Shown here: positions 18,882-29,335 of the stretch, piece after piece | Position numbering within the stretch: the stretch's first letter is position 1 | Layout of the letters: each line of letters starts with the position of its first letter | Source of the DNA: Hygrocybe punicea | Taxonomy: Eukaryota; Basidiomycota; Agaricomycetes; Agaricales; Hygrophoraceae | Length of the DNA: 64,000 nt | Reading direction: 5' to 3' | Assembly: GCA_963556145.1 (NCBI GenBank) | Contig: OY744470.1 | Span: 5,704,001-5,768,000 of the forward strand | The notes under the pieces: model-generated | Database searches by the model: none | What the model saw: the letters and a program-made list of their open reading frames with translations, nothing else | Told to the model about the DNA's origin: nothing | Translations under genes and position numbers: made by a program

Positions 18882-21800
18882 TTAATACTGGTGTGATGTA
18901 TTTTTTTCCGAATGAATGGAATCGGGTTCGCTAGGGGAATCATGGTCTGAGCTTGAATCCATGGGATTATCTGAATCTTCTGAATCAATCGGGTCTAGAA
19001 GGAATGGGTGATTCCGAGAAATATATGGTAAGATTCTGAACGCAGCGTAACGTTCAGCATGTTCGGTTCCATCTAGTTCTTTCAATATGTAGTTCCCTTT
19101 GGGAGTTCTCTGAACAACTTCAAAGGGTCCAAGATAACGTGGTTCAGTCTTGAATTTTCCTACAGTAGACTCCAGTCTACTGTTCCAAATTAAGACTAAT
19201 TCTCCTGGTTCATAATTGCGTTTCTGCAAACGTTTATGGAATCTGCGTTCAAATTGCAATTTTGATCTGAAACGTGCTTGTTCCAATGTGGTAGCTGCTT
19301 TGTCTATGTCTTCTTGATGCCTTTCTAATTGCCTGATGCGGAGCATCAGCAATTCTGAGGTAGAGAGGCCTGAACGAAAGCCTTCAACCATAAAGGTTGC
19401 TTCTGAAAGATCAAATGGTAGGAGAGGGTGCATTCCATGTAGGAGGTAGTAGGGTGAATATCCTGTCACACTACTAACTGTGATTCGATCTGCGAACATA
19501 GCAGCTTCAACATGCTTATGCCAGTTTCGAATTCCTCCAAATTTGTCCTTGTCACAAGATTTGACAATAGCTTCTCTTAATGTGAAATGTCCACGTTCCA
19601 CTACTCCATTGGCATGTTTGTTGTAAGGTGTGATGCGAACCTGAGGAATCTTCATACGACGAAGTAGGATTTCAAATGCACCTTTAACTTCACTTCCATT
19701 GTCTGTGACTACATGACCAATGGCTCCATAGCGACAATAGATCTGTTCCCAGAAGAACTTGGCTAGGGTCTGGGAATTGTTGGAACGAATGGCGCGAACT
19801 TCAGTTGTGCCTGAGAGATCATCACGAGCAGCAACAATGAAATTGAATCCTCCTGATGGTGGCATAGACATCACATCAATGTAAACCTTCTGAAATAGAG
19901 TGGTGGGTGTAGAAATGGTGGGGGATATCTCCATCTTCTTTAAGGTATGAATTTGACATTCATGACAGGATGAAACATGATGGCGAACATCTGACCTAAG
20001 GTGTGGCCAATAGAAACGAAGTCGTACTAAATCGAATACTGCATGTTCTCCTTTATGTCCTAGGTTCTCATGAGCCTGAGTTAGAATGGCTACTCTCTTC
20101 TTTGGGTTCATGATAACCAATAAAGGAGATCGTTTTCCATTTCTCTTGAACATGTCTCTTGCTTTAAGATAGAATTCCGAAACCTTCTTCAGAAATCTTT
20201 TACGAGCCTGCAAAGATTCTGTAGGAGGCATTTCTAGGGTGGAGAGGAAATGATATACATCCTGAAGTATTTTCTCCTGTTTTGAACTAGGAGCATTTGA
20301 GGATGGGAGTGTGCTAGTCTTGTATGGCAATTTTGTGGGAGTGGAGAAACAATATCTCTTGATTTGGTGAGGGTCTGGGACATGAATGAGCAGTGCAATG
20401 TCATCCAGCCAGGAATCATCATGTTCTATTATTTCTTCATCCTCTGCTAATTCTCTCCTGGAGAGGGCATCTGGTCCTTTAAATTGCTTTGCTGGGACAT
20501 GAATTAATTTGAAATCAAAAAGAAGGATTCCCTGAATCCATCTGTTGATTGCGGCATTGGGTTGGAGATCAGGTTCATTGAGCATGCCTCTGATGTATTT
20601 AGCATCAACTTCAACATGCAAATTCTTCACTCCAATAAGATGAATTCGCCAGTGACGTAATGCGCGATAGAGTCCATATAATTCCAATTTGGGCTGGGAA
20701 TATCTAGACTCTCTTTCATTCATGGGTAGTGATCCATAACGAGCTGGACGGCGTCTTCCATTGTCATCAATCTGTGAAAGAATAAATCCTGCAGCAATAG
20801 CACTGCTATCAACTGATAAAAAGACGGGGTTGTCTGAATGATAGTCAATGGGATTTAAAGCAGGAGCTGATGATACTCTTTGCTTCAGAGTATCAAAGGC
20901 TGCTTGTCTCCTTTCATCCCAAATGAACTCTGCTCCTTTGTGAACTAATTCTGTGAGGGGTCTTGCAAGAAGGGAATAATCTTGAATCCAAACACGAACT
21001 GTGCCACAGAGTCCCAAAAATCCTCTGACATCTCTGGGAGTCTTAAGTGGTGGCCAATTGAGAACTTTTGAAACTTTGTCATCTTCAGGAATGCGTCCTG
21101 CTGGGGTACATTTCTGTCCGACTATAATAGCTTCTTGTCTGCAAATCTGTGTCTTCTTGGCTGAAAAAGTAGCTCCAGCACGTTTAATTCTGTGCATTAT
21201 GCGATGTACATCACAAGCATGTTCCCAGATGAATCTCCTGATTCCTGGGTTGTCTGTGAGCACTTCTGGTTTTCCTTCTGTGTCCAGGTAATTTGAAACT
21301 GGTCCTTTGATAGAGCAATCATCAATAAAGATATTAGCTATCTCAGGCATTTCATCTTGAAGAACGAAAGTCATGCATCTCTGGAATTCCGCAGGTGAAT
21401 TGGTGAATCCAGTGGGCAGTGATGTAAGGCGAAGTAATCCAAGGGGTGACCAAAATGCAGTCATATCGCGTGAATCTGGATGGACTTTCCTAGCATCAAA
21501 TCCCCACATTAAATCAAACACTGTGTAGCATTGCCTTCCAGCAAATGGCTCCACAAAGTCATCAATAATGGGTAAAAGTCCAGCATCTCTGATAGTGACT
21601 TTGTTCAGAGGCTGCAGGTCATGGACAATTCGAAGCTTTCCATCTTTCTTCAACACACAAAACCACCTGGATCTATATGAAGATTGACTGGCTTCATATA
21701 CATTGGCTTCAACCTTGAGCTTGAGGACTTCAATGACTTTTTCTCTAATTCCTGGGGGGATAGGGATGTTCCGATATACCCATGGGGTATGTGGGATTAC

Positions 21801-22520
21801 TGGCATGATATATGGGGAGAAATATGAATCCTTGAGTGTTCCTCTCTCTTTGTCTTCAAATGCAATAGATTCTTGATTGAGGAACATCACATGAGCAAAT
21901 AATTTCTCTTCTTCTGGCCATAAAAATCCTGAATGATTGATATTGAGAAACTCTAAACGTTCCAATGAGAGTTTCTGAGTAGGGATGAATGTTGGAGGGT
22001 GTGTTGGCAATTGAGGGAGATTGGCAAGGGGGTCATGGGGAAACTGCCTTGTGACTCTAGCAGTCTCTGGGAATGTTCCTTGCACTGGATGCACTTTCTG
22101 ATCAACTCTCTTGTAAGCTGATAGCACATTTGGATATCCTTCAACATCATAGTCTTGAGAAGGGACAATGAGGATGTCATCCTCACTGTATGGTAAGGTC
22201 TCTTCTCTTCCTCCAATGGTATAATAATAATCTGCTTCTTCTTCTTCATCATCCTCTGAATCTGAAATTTCTAGAAGAAAAGGCATAGCATCTGCCTCTT
22301 CAGAATTTTCATTTTCAGAGTCTGATTTATCTTCTATGTGGATCATGGTGTTCTTGACTGAACAATTAGGAGTAGGATTATCTGATTCTTCTTGGTGATG
22401 CACAGTGGCATACAGAACAAAGAGTTGTTCTTCATTTACTGCAGTGGCTTGTACAGTACTTGAATCCTCTGGACTAGTAATGGTACTTTGCAAGGTATTG
22501 TCCTGCAAGAAAAAATTCAA
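18882..22520 (-). CDS. Gypsy pol: reverse transcriptase, RNase H, integrase
   Basis: An uninterrupted frame of 1,212 residues. The N-terminal 200 residues are acidic and probably disordered. The RT follows, with LPTGFTNSPAEFQRCM and the active-site box FIDD (about residue 400) in place of the usual YVDD. The RNase H begins at about 568 (LSVDSSAIAAGF; DAKYIRGML further on). The integrase zinc finger is at about 815-850 (HENLGHKGEH..CHEC). The core has D at about 880 (VYIDVMSM), D at about 935 (VVTDNGSE) and E about 35 residues later (GVVERGHF), so all three acidic residues are present. The C-terminus has a GPY/F-like module (RYLGPFEVV) and no chromodomain. It begins 200 bp after the stop of the protease ORF, so a separate start, splicing or recoding is needed to express it. 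Confidence 0.93.
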   Translation of the reverse strand: MNFFLQDNTLQSTITSPEDSSTVQATAVNEEQLFVLYATVHHQEESDNPTPNCSVKNTMIHIEDKSDSENENSEEADAMPFLLEISDSEDDEEEEADYYYTIGGREETLPYSEDDILIVPSQDYDVEGYPNVLSAYKRVDQKVHPVQGTFPETARVTRQFPHDPLANLPQLPTHPPTFIPTQKLSLERLEFLNINHSGFLWPEEEKLFAHVMFLNQESIAFEDKERGTLKDSYFSPYIMPVIPHTPWVYRNIPIPPGIREKVIEVLKLKVEANVYEASQSSYRSRWFCVLKKDGKLRIVHDLQPLNKVTIRDAGLLPIIDDFVEPFAGRQCYTVFDLMWGFDARKVHPDSRDMTAFWSPLGLLRLTSLPTGFTNSPAEFQRCMTFVLQDEMPEIANIFIDDCSIKGPVSNYLDTEGKPEVLTDNPGIRRFIWEHACDVHRIMHRIKRAGATFSAKKTQICRQEAIIVGQKCTPAGRIPEDDKVSKVLNWPPLKTPRDVRGFLGLCGTVRVWIQDYSLLARPLTELVHKGAEFIWDERRQAAFDTLKQRVSSAPALNPIDYHSDNPVFLSVDSSAIAAGFILSQIDDNGRRRPARYGSLPMNERESRYSQPKLELYGLYRALRHWRIHLIGVKNLHVEVDAKYIRGMLNEPDLQPNAAINRWIQGILLFDFKLIHVPAKQFKGPDALSRRELAEDEEIIEHDDSWLDDIALLIHVPDPHQIKRYCFSTPTKLPYKTSTLPSSNAPSSKQEKILQDVYHFLSTLEMPPTESLQARKRFLKKVSEFYLKARDMFKRNGKRSPLLVIMNPKKRVAILTQAHENLGHKGEHAVFDLVRLRFYWPHLRSDVRHHVSSCHECQIHTLKKMEISPTISTPTTLFQKVYIDVMSMPPSGGFNFIVAARDDLSGTTEVRAIRSNNSQTLAKFFWEQIYCRYGAIGHVVTDNGSEVKGAFEILLRRMKIPQVRITPYNKHANGVVERGHFTLREAIVKSCDKDKFGGIRNWHKHVEAAMFADRITVSSVTGYSPYYLLHGMHPLLPFDLSEATFMVEGFRSGLSTSELLMLRIRQLERHQEDIDKAATTLEQARFRSKLQFERRFHKRLQKRNYEPGELVLIWNSRLESTVGKFKTEPRYLGPFEVVQRTPKGNYILKELDGTEHAERYAAFRILPYISRNHPFLLDPIDSEDSDNPMDSSSDHDSPSEPDSIHSEKNTSHQY

Positions 22521-22720
22521 AAGAAAGTGTAAACAAAAAACAACAATTCTGGAGATTATGGAGATTAGGGGTAAATGTTCAACTATAGTGAGAAAAAAGG
22601 CATAACAGCAATTCTGTAAAGGAGAAGCAAATTCTGTACATCAACAGAAAGAGCAGCATATAAAATAAAAACATTGGTTCAATTATACAAAACAGACTTG
22701 TTACAATTGGATGCTGTCCT
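22521..22720 (-). other. gap between the protease ORF and pol
   Basis: Two hundred bases without a continuing frame separate the two Gypsy ORFs. The - strand has stops in this stretch, so simple readthrough is not enough; a spliced RNA or internal start is likely. Confidence 0.5.
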
Positions 22721-25700
22721 TTATTGAGGAGGCCTTTGACGGGGTCTGCTGAAATCTGGTATGTCAAAGTATCCTTCATCGAAGAGAGCATTGATTGTAT
22801 CAGAGCGACGAAAGCGCATGTCCAAGACAGCGTTAATTGCATCTGCAAGTAGAAATCTGCGATTGGAGCGAAATACCATGGAAGCATTTCGAAGAAATTC
22901 AATTTCTTCATGAGTGAGAAGGGGGTTGGATTCCAGAAAACGAATAGGCTTGTTGTGAGAAGTAGGATTGGATGGAGGAGGTAGTTTGTTTTCTCTGTCC
23001 AGAAAACGAAACAAATAGCATTGACGATAGAAGTAGAGACAAACTGGATCATTGACAGGTCTCTGGTCAATGCGAGACTTCCAAGCTTGAGTAGCGAGTC
23101 TTGCTGCAATACGACGAATTCCTTCTACAATGGCACCACGAATTGCACTAAGAATTCCCAAATGAACATCCTGAGTAGTATGGAAGTCTGGCTCAGCTGC
23201 AAGGATCTGTGCTGCAGCTAAGTCACGAGGTTGTGGATGATCATGAGGTTGTGAATGATCATGAGATTGTGAATGGCCTTGATCTGAAGTAGTAATAGCG
23301 AATACTTGAATGGGGATAGATGAAGATTGAAGGGGTATTTCAGCTTCCAATTGACAGAGAAGATTGGTCTCTGGGAAAGTAGACCTAAGAGCAGGGGTGG
23401 TTTCCAGAGAAATAGGGGATAACAATCTAGAATTATTCTCTTGAGGAATATCGGTCTCCAAGGCATGTAAAGACTTTGCCTTGTCAAAAGGAATCTGTGT
23501 ATCTTCATCAGACAATGAGGTGATCTCTGCTCCTTCTGGAGGGGGCCAGGGATCATCTGATTTGTGAATGGATGTTGATGGAATGAATGGCTTGGCCATT
23601 GGATTTAATGAACTAGCTTTGAGAATGTCCACATCAGTTGTAGATACAACTGGGGGAGGTGGGCCACAATGAGAACTTGATCCTGGATTAGGGCTGATTG
23701 TTGGATGGTCCTTCACTTCATCCTCCCATCTAAACATATCCAATTCATCTTCTGAGTCTGTCTCCAGGTCCATTGAACAATCTGAAGAGTCTGAAGAATC
23801 CGAATATTCTTCATCTGAAGATCCAAAAATGGATTCAGGACTGATCCAGGTCTTGCTGGGTGGGTGTCCTTGAATTCTATTGTCACTGTCTCCAGTCTCC
23901 TCCAAATTTGGACAAGGTAAGGGTGGCCTAAGAGTCTGAATTTTGGGAATGAGGGGTGTGTCTGAGGAGACACTGTCTTCTTCAGCTGAGTCTTCCTGAT
24001 CCATGTACAAGGAAGAGCTGTCATCATTGGTAGAGGAAGATGGGTGTACAAGGTATTCCAGATAATTTACATTGGCTGGATCACTAGGATCAGCATTGGG
24101 GTGGACTTCATAAACAGTGGAAGGGGATTCTTCAAAGGGGTCACAATCTGGACTAATAGGATTTAATACTGGAGAATACATGGGTGACACTATGGGTGAA
24201 GGGGTGGCATAAGGATCACGAAAGAAAGATGGGGAAGGGGAAGGAGGGGGTGACTGAAATGGGAAGCGGAGGTCTTGAGGGAACCAGGGTCCATTGAGGA
24301 GGGGTCTTGGGGGTGGTTCCTGTTCAGGATAGAGTAGGCTAGGTGGCGTAGGTGGGTTATCGCGCGCGGATGAAATGGGATGGCGTGTGATACGGATATT
24401 CGATGTAGCAAGGAAGCGTGAGGGGGCAGGTAATTCCTGTGCCTCCATAGCGTTATTCACGAGAGCTAAAGATGGGTCGCGATCATTACATACCGCTATC
24501 GCGTGCGATCGTGATTCGGCCGTGGTGTAATCGCGGAGGTCGTTGTCGAAGTCGGGGAGGTCCATGTTGACGGATGGCACTATTTGTGCAACGAGGTTAT
24601 GCACGAGCGAAGCTGCGGGGGGTTGCTCATGATGGGTACTGGCATACGATGTCGATCGTTCACGACTGGGGGGACGATTCGAGGGGGGGCTTAAAAAGGG
24701 TCCAGTAGCTGATTGAATAGTGAATAATGCGGCCAATGGGGCCTCAGCGATGGCAACGTTCGCCGCCAGGGCGAATCGTTCGTCATCTGAGTCGGATTCG
24801 TGCATCTTACGAGGGGGTAATGAACATTTTTTGAGGGCGTGATTATAACGACTCACGGCATCATCCCACTCCCATCCTTCAATGGAGTTGTCGCAATTCC
24901 ATTCATCGTCCGCGTACTCGCTCTGGTCGTCGCCATCGATACGGCTGTTGATGGCCGGGGTTGATGCGCGAGATGATAAGGTACGAGACGAGGGACAAGA
25001 GGGTGGTGACGGTGGTGATGTGGCAGACGTAGAGACGGGGAAGAGCGGTGGAAGCAGTGGACGTGGGTCGAACATAGAAGAAAGTGGTGATAAATGTAGC
25101 GTAGATTCTGAAGTAGAGTCGTCCGAAGTCGAATACGAAGGGGGTGGTGATACAGGGTAAAACTGAAAAACGAGGTGCCCCATCCTCAACGAAGGAGGGG
25201 CACCGGACGAATCCATGGCGGCCAGCGTCGTATTTAAGAGGACCCCATGTTCGAATGGAGTCCCGAAGCGATCCCGCTTGGGGGGGAGTCGATATCCGAG
25301 AGGAGATGCAAAAAGGAAACGGGCTGATTGGGGTCGGTCTTCAACTTGATCGCCGAGCGCCGTGATGATTGTCTGAGCCGCATTTGGGTTCCACTCAGTG
25401 TGGATCCAATCTACAGCGCGAGGAAGTGGGATTTCATTGATTAAAAATTGGGGGGGGTTCCTCTGCATGCCAGAGGGTTCTGTGGTAGTCTCCTCTGGAC
25501 CTGCACTTTTATCTGCTTGTTGTCCATTGTTCTCCAAAACTAATTCCACTATATCCTTATAAGAATAATTTACCTTGGAATTTGATTCTGGTTCTGAGGA
25601 CAATGGAGCTTCTTCATGAGCCTGTCCATCAGATATCCTAGGGGGTTTATCAATTTCTGGATCACTTCTGCAGGGTGTGTCCAAATCTATGATATCTCCA

Positions 25701-26515
25701 TAAGAGTTGATTAAATCTGGAATATCTTCCAGGGACATATCAAATTCCAGGTTATCCTCTTCTAGGTTTTGAGAATTTATTTCTTCACTGGAAAATAATT
25801 CTTCTGAATCCTGGGGTTCAGAAATGGGATACCTCCTAAATCTGGGTGGTATGCAATCTGAACTGGTGCTAGGAGTAGCACTATTGCATGAAGAATTATT
25901 TTCAGATGCAGTAATTGTGAAAATCTGGTCATGTCTTTGAGGAGCAGGATAATGGTCAGCCGTGACCATTATTTCAAACTTGGCTCCAGAGTCTGAGGCA
26001 TCTTTAAAAACTAGATATGTTCCTTCAATTCTTTCATCAATAGTGACAAAATTTCCCCTTTGCCAGGGTCTTCCAAGAAGTAAATCGAATGGTACAGACT
26101 CACCAATGAATAGATCTGCATAAGTAAGGACACCTCCACATGTCAATGGGACATTTGGTACCAGACCTTTGAGGGTTCCTACTCCTCCATTAGCATCATT
26201 CATGGTAAGACTTTTTCCTAAATCAACTGGTCTGCGTATTCTTGCTTTCCAAATTTCTTTGTTGACAACATTGAGCTGGGATCCTGTGTCAATAATGGCA
26301 GTGATAGGATAATTATCACATTCCATTCTGAGCTTGATTAATATTCCATGTTGTCTTGGGGCATATGTGCTTGCAACTACAGAGACCTTGGGATTCTTTC
26401 TCTTCAGCATCTCTGTAAGCTGGTCTGATAAATCTCTGGATGAAGCTAGAACTTCCCTAACTTGGAGAGTAACTGGGGTATAAAGGATTTGGTTGATAAC
26501 CTGAGTATCTCCCAT
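22721..26515 (-). CDS. Gypsy protease-bearing polyprotein segment
   Basis: A frame of 1,264 residues. Near the N-terminus an aspartic protease is plain: IIDTGSQ at residues 74-80 with a downstream LLLGRPWQRGN flap/core motif (about 145). The rest is long, acidic or Pro/Ser-rich and without a known fold, ending in a helical part (FRSNRRFLLADAINAVLD). The first Met lies inside a longer original frame: when the solo LTR at 26559-27465 and one target copy are discounted, this frame is continuous with gag, so the native product was a Gag-protease protein of about 1,870 residues. The middle (about 25420-24350) is far richer in CpG than either side. Confidence 0.85.
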   Translation of the reverse strand: MGDTQVINQILYTPVTLQVREVLASSRDLSDQLTEMLKRKNPKVSVVASTYAPRQHGILIKLRMECDNYPITAIIDTGSQLNVVNKEIWKARIRRPVDLGKSLTMNDANGGVGTLKGLVPNVPLTCGGVLTYADLFIGESVPFDLLLGRPWQRGNFVTIDERIEGTYLVFKDASDSGAKFEIMVTADHYPAPQRHDQIFTITASENNSSCNSATPSTSSDCIPPRFRRYPISEPQDSEELFSSEEINSQNLEEDNLEFDMSLEDIPDLINSYGDIIDLDTPCRSDPEIDKPPRISDGQAHEEAPLSSEPESNSKVNYSYKDIVELVLENNGQQADKSAGPEETTTEPSGMQRNPPQFLINEIPLPRAVDWIHTEWNPNAAQTIITALGDQVEDRPQSARFLFASPLGYRLPPKRDRFGTPFEHGVLLNTTLAAMDSSGAPPSLRMGHLVFQFYPVSPPPSYSTSDDSTSESTLHLSPLSSMFDPRPLLPPLFPVSTSATSPPSPPSCPSSRTLSSRASTPAINSRIDGDDQSEYADDEWNCDNSIEGWEWDDAVSRYNHALKKCSLPPRKMHESDSDDERFALAANVAIAEAPLAALFTIQSATGPFLSPPSNRPPSRERSTSYASTHHEQPPAASLVHNLVAQIVPSVNMDLPDFDNDLRDYTTAESRSHAIAVCNDRDPSLALVNNAMEAQELPAPSRFLATSNIRITRHPISSARDNPPTPPSLLYPEQEPPPRPLLNGPWFPQDLRFPFQSPPPSPSPSFFRDPYATPSPIVSPMYSPVLNPISPDCDPFEESPSTVYEVHPNADPSDPANVNYLEYLVHPSSSTNDDSSSLYMDQEDSAEEDSVSSDTPLIPKIQTLRPPLPCPNLEETGDSDNRIQGHPPSKTWISPESIFGSSDEEYSDSSDSSDCSMDLETDSEDELDMFRWEDEVKDHPTISPNPGSSSHCGPPPPVVSTTDVDILKASSLNPMAKPFIPSTSIHKSDDPWPPPEGAEITSLSDEDTQIPFDKAKSLHALETDIPQENNSRLLSPISLETTPALRSTFPETNLLCQLEAEIPLQSSSIPIQVFAITTSDQGHSQSHDHSQPHDHPQPRDLAAAQILAAEPDFHTTQDVHLGILSAIRGAIVEGIRRIAARLATQAWKSRIDQRPVNDPVCLYFYRQCYLFRFLDRENKLPPPSNPTSHNKPIRFLESNPLLTHEEIEFLRNASMVFRSNRRFLLADAINAVLDMRFRRSDTINALFDEGYFDIPDFSRPRQRPPQ
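24350..25420 (-). other. CpG-rich block inside the Gypsy ORF
   Basis: Words such as cgcgcgcgga, tcgcgatc and cgtgcgatcgtgattcgg crowd this block, while the flanking 3 kb of the same ORF is nearly free of CpG and rich in TCTGG/ATCTGA. The frame stays open, encoding a Pro/Ser-rich disordered segment. It suggests a mosaic origin or a different mutational history. Confidence 0.55.
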
Positions 26516-26558
26516 GTTAGATGATAGTTCTGACTGCCTGAGTGGTAACTTGGGACGT

Positions 26559-27465
26559 TGTAGATGCGGGTTCTTGGTGGCTTCGGAACTATATAGAAAT
26601 AATATCCTAACCAGAGGGTGTCAGCGTAGAAGTGACTGGATAATTCAGTGTCGGGGATAATAAGTGAAGTGAAAGTGAAATAAAAGTAAAGCCGCCGCAT
26701 AAACTCGACTAGTAACGACAAATCCGGCGATGAACGGAGTGAAAACGGACTAATAACGATGAACCCGATGGTGAACGGACTGAAAACGAATGAACCCGAC
26801 GATGCCGACGATGTCGGGTACGGCGGGTCGGGTCGGAAACGATGAACAAATATACGGGAACAATGATAAAGTCGACGAAGTGAACTATAAAAAGCTAAGG
26901 AACTACGTGGACGAGCATTTGAAGGGATTAAAACAATTCTGACTATGAGGGAAACGGGGACTAATGGTATGTTTTTTTTGTACAGTCGTCGGGGACCGTT
27001 TTTATAGTACATGAGTGTGTAGCTACTTTCGGACATGTCTACTTCGGCCGATAGAAACTACAAAGAAACACTGGAATGGGGAAGTGGAAAGGGGGGTTGC
27101 AAAGCAACGAAGACAGGAAAGTGGAGGGGAAAACAAATATCCATGAAAAAGATTGGAAAAGTCCTACATATCTCCGAAAGGACGAGGGGATGCATAAATA
27201 AGGTAAATCCGAAGTCGGGGATTGAGTCCGAAGAGATCCATCTCCTGGAATTGGAACTCCGAGGCGTTTGAGGCTGACGGATTTAGCCCAAAAGCGGCCG
27301 TCACAAAGCGGCATGTGTCGGGTTACGTCGGTCACGTCGGGTCACGTCACGTCACGTCACGTCGGGTTACGTCGGGTTCGAATGCAAGTCGAATGGCGGC
27401 ATCGGGTTGGTCCGGATTCGTGATATATCGATGATACGGACTCAGAGGGACGTCAACCCTCTACA
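26559..27465 (-). mobile_element. solo LTR inside the Gypsy gag-pro ORF
   Basis: A 907-bp insert begins TGTAGATGCGGG and ends CCCTCTACA (6-bp inverted ends) and is flanked by the 4-bp direct repeat ACGT (26555-26558 and 27466-27469). On the - strand it has a TATA-like TACTATAAAAACGG (about 27010-26997). Excising it with one ACGT restores an in-frame junction. It is related to 41690-42464 (shared TCACGAATCCG, ATCGGCC, CACTTCTA(c/t)GCTGACACC blocks). A run of GTCACGTCG/GTCGGG repeats occurs at about 27320-27380. No internal retrotransposon sequence remains, so it arose by LTR-LTR recombination. Confidence 0.85.
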
Positions 27466-29238
27466 ACGTGGAATTGACTTGTCAGGAGTTGCTTTAGAAG
27501 TGTGAGACTTGTTTGTAGTGTCCTGCATTTCAATGTCTCCATTGGCAACTGGGGGTTGTACAGTCCTAGGTACTCTGATATCGAATGGAATGGGTTGCAT
27601 TTGGCGAATTTCTTCAATGCGAGTAGGTGGATTTCCTTTAGAAATGTTGGCTGGTGCAGGAACATTTTCCTGATTGAGATTCTGTTTTGAAGCAGGTTTG
27701 GCAGTAGTGCCTGTAGATCTTGGTTTAAGGTTTTCTTTGTCCTTGTTCCTTTGTCTAGCAGGTGGGTAAACTCCATCAAATGCTTCTTTTCTGACAGAGG
27801 TAATCTTGTGCTGGCCTCTGTCAGCAGCCATAATCTGAACATCTTCTATACCATTGTGTCCAACATAAGTGGCAGGTGTATAAAATGCATCCATATCTTC
27901 TTCAGCATCTGACTGATAGTAGTCAGAGAATGGGTCTTGAAGAGCATAGAAGTTGGTCTGTAATGCTTCTGAAGCGTTCCATTCTAGAGCATGAATTATT
28001 GTTTCACCCATGCGGCGGCGTATGTTGGATCCATCACTCTTGACTAGTTTCCCAAGGGGATCTCTAATGAGAGTTCCTGACTGAATAAGTTCATTTATCT
28101 TGGGGCATATCTGGAGTCCATGTCCTTTTATACCACAACCGAAACAGGTGATGGGTTCACGTTCTCCAATGTTTGCAGTGAATGGTGCTTTGCTAGGTAT
28201 TTGATTCTGAAGGATTCCAGGAGGCTTTGGAAGGGTTCTTGGTTGGTGTAGGAGGGGTGCTTTGACACAATGGGCAACATCTGGGTCTAGCTTAATTGCC
28301 TTATAATAAGCTAGTCCATAACGCTGATCATCCAGTGATAGGTTTCCCATTTGTTTGATTAGAGCTTCAACCTCATCTTGTACAGATTTGGTCTTCTTCT
28401 CTGCCCCTTTCTTGAAGGTATCCTTCCTATCAACATCCTTCTTGGTAGCTTTCTTGGGGGTTTCATCTTCAGAATCCACTTTATACCTGTGACTCTTCTT
28501 CTTCTTTTCCAACTTCTTCTTCTTGTATCTTTCATTATAATCAGAATCACTTTCATCACCTGATGATTCATCACTGGAAGAATCTGAATCATCATCCCTG
28601 TCTCTATCAGGAATTTCATCATCAGAATCTGCCAGATTAATGTCAAATCGATTGCGTTCAAATAGGATCTCTGCAACCTTGATGACTTTGTCCATTGGGA
28701 ATGGCTTGGTTACATCTAAGGGAGTTGAGCCAGAGCTAAGTCTGAGCTCAATGCGATGACGTAAATGCTTGTTGATTCCAGACCAAAAGTATGCAGCTTT
28801 TTCATCTGTGGAAATCTTCTTCTTGGCTTCAAGCCATCCTGCGATGGTAACAAATTTACGTTCAAAGCGTTTCCATCTGGTAAGTGTCTTGATCTCTTTT
28901 TGTTTCCAAAGGCGTGTCAGAGTTGAGAGATCTCTGAGGATGTAACGTGTTTCTTTATAAGCAGCATCATAGTACTTCAAGAAGTCTGCTTCTAATTTGG
29001 TCCAGTCAGATTTCATGAAGCTATCCAGAGCTTCAATCAATTTGACTACCTTGCGAGAGCAATAGTCCACAATGCGATCACATTTCTCAGCATCTGTAAG
29101 ACCATATGCTTTGCTGACTTGGTTGTAGTGCCTGAGGAAGCGTTTGATGTCTTCATGGCTTCCTGTGAACTTGGATGGTGCTCCCTTCTGGCCTAGAAGG
29201 GGCATCATATCTGGGGTAAGAGTGGATGTAATAGTCAT
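27442..29238 (-). CDS. Gypsy Gag with zinc knuckle, truncated by solo LTR
   Basis: The frame starts at 29238, about 75 bp after the primer site, with 598 residues. The first 200 residues are the helical Gag capsid-like region (KFTGSHEDIKRFLRHYNQ, WTKLEADFLKYYD). Acidic and Lys-rich low-complexity stretches follow (DSDSSSDESSGDESDSDYN; KKKKLEKKKK). A CCHC zinc knuckle, CFGCGIKGHGLQIC, lies near residue 362. Gag packages the element RNA. The last few residues and the stop come from the inserted LTR; the original frame ran on into the protease ORF. The rest of the frame is intact. Confidence 0.9.
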   Translation of the reverse strand: MTITSTLTPDMMPLLGQKGAPSKFTGSHEDIKRFLRHYNQVSKAYGLTDAEKCDRIVDYCSRKVVKLIEALDSFMKSDWTKLEADFLKYYDAAYKETRYILRDLSTLTRLWKQKEIKTLTRWKRFERKFVTIAGWLEAKKKISTDEKAAYFWSGINKHLRHRIELRLSSGSTPLDVTKPFPMDKVIKVAEILFERNRFDINLADSDDEIPDRDRDDDSDSSSDESSGDESDSDYNERYKKKKLEKKKKSHRYKVDSEDETPKKATKKDVDRKDTFKKGAEKKTKSVQDEVEALIKQMGNLSLDDQRYGLAYYKAIKLDPDVAHCVKAPLLHQPRTLPKPPGILQNQIPSKAPFTANIGEREPITCFGCGIKGHGLQICPKINELIQSGTLIRDPLGKLVKSDGSNIRRRMGETIIHALEWNASEALQTNFYALQDPFSDYYQSDAEEDMDAFYTPATYVGHNGIEDVQIMAADRGQHKITSVRKEAFDGVYPPARQRNKDKENLKPRSTGTTAKPASKQNLNQENVPAPANISKGNPPTRIEEIRQMQPIPFDIRVPRTVQPPVANGDIEMQDTTNKSHTSKATPDKSIPRCRGLTSL

Positions 29239-29310
29239 TGGGAAGGACTATTAAATGTAGAGTTGATAATGGATATGAGTAGGAATATGAAAGAGTTGTT
29301 GATGAACCTT

Positions 29311-29330
29311 GTCCCTCGCGGTGGGCTCCA
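29311..29330 (-). promoter_or_regulatory. Gypsy primer-binding site
   Basis: TGGAGCCCACCGCGAGGGAC on the - strand starts five bases inside the 5' LTR. Its complement ends in CCA, as a tRNA primer 3' end would. I cannot name the tRNA by eye. Confidence 0.6.
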
Positions 29331-29335
29331 ATTTC

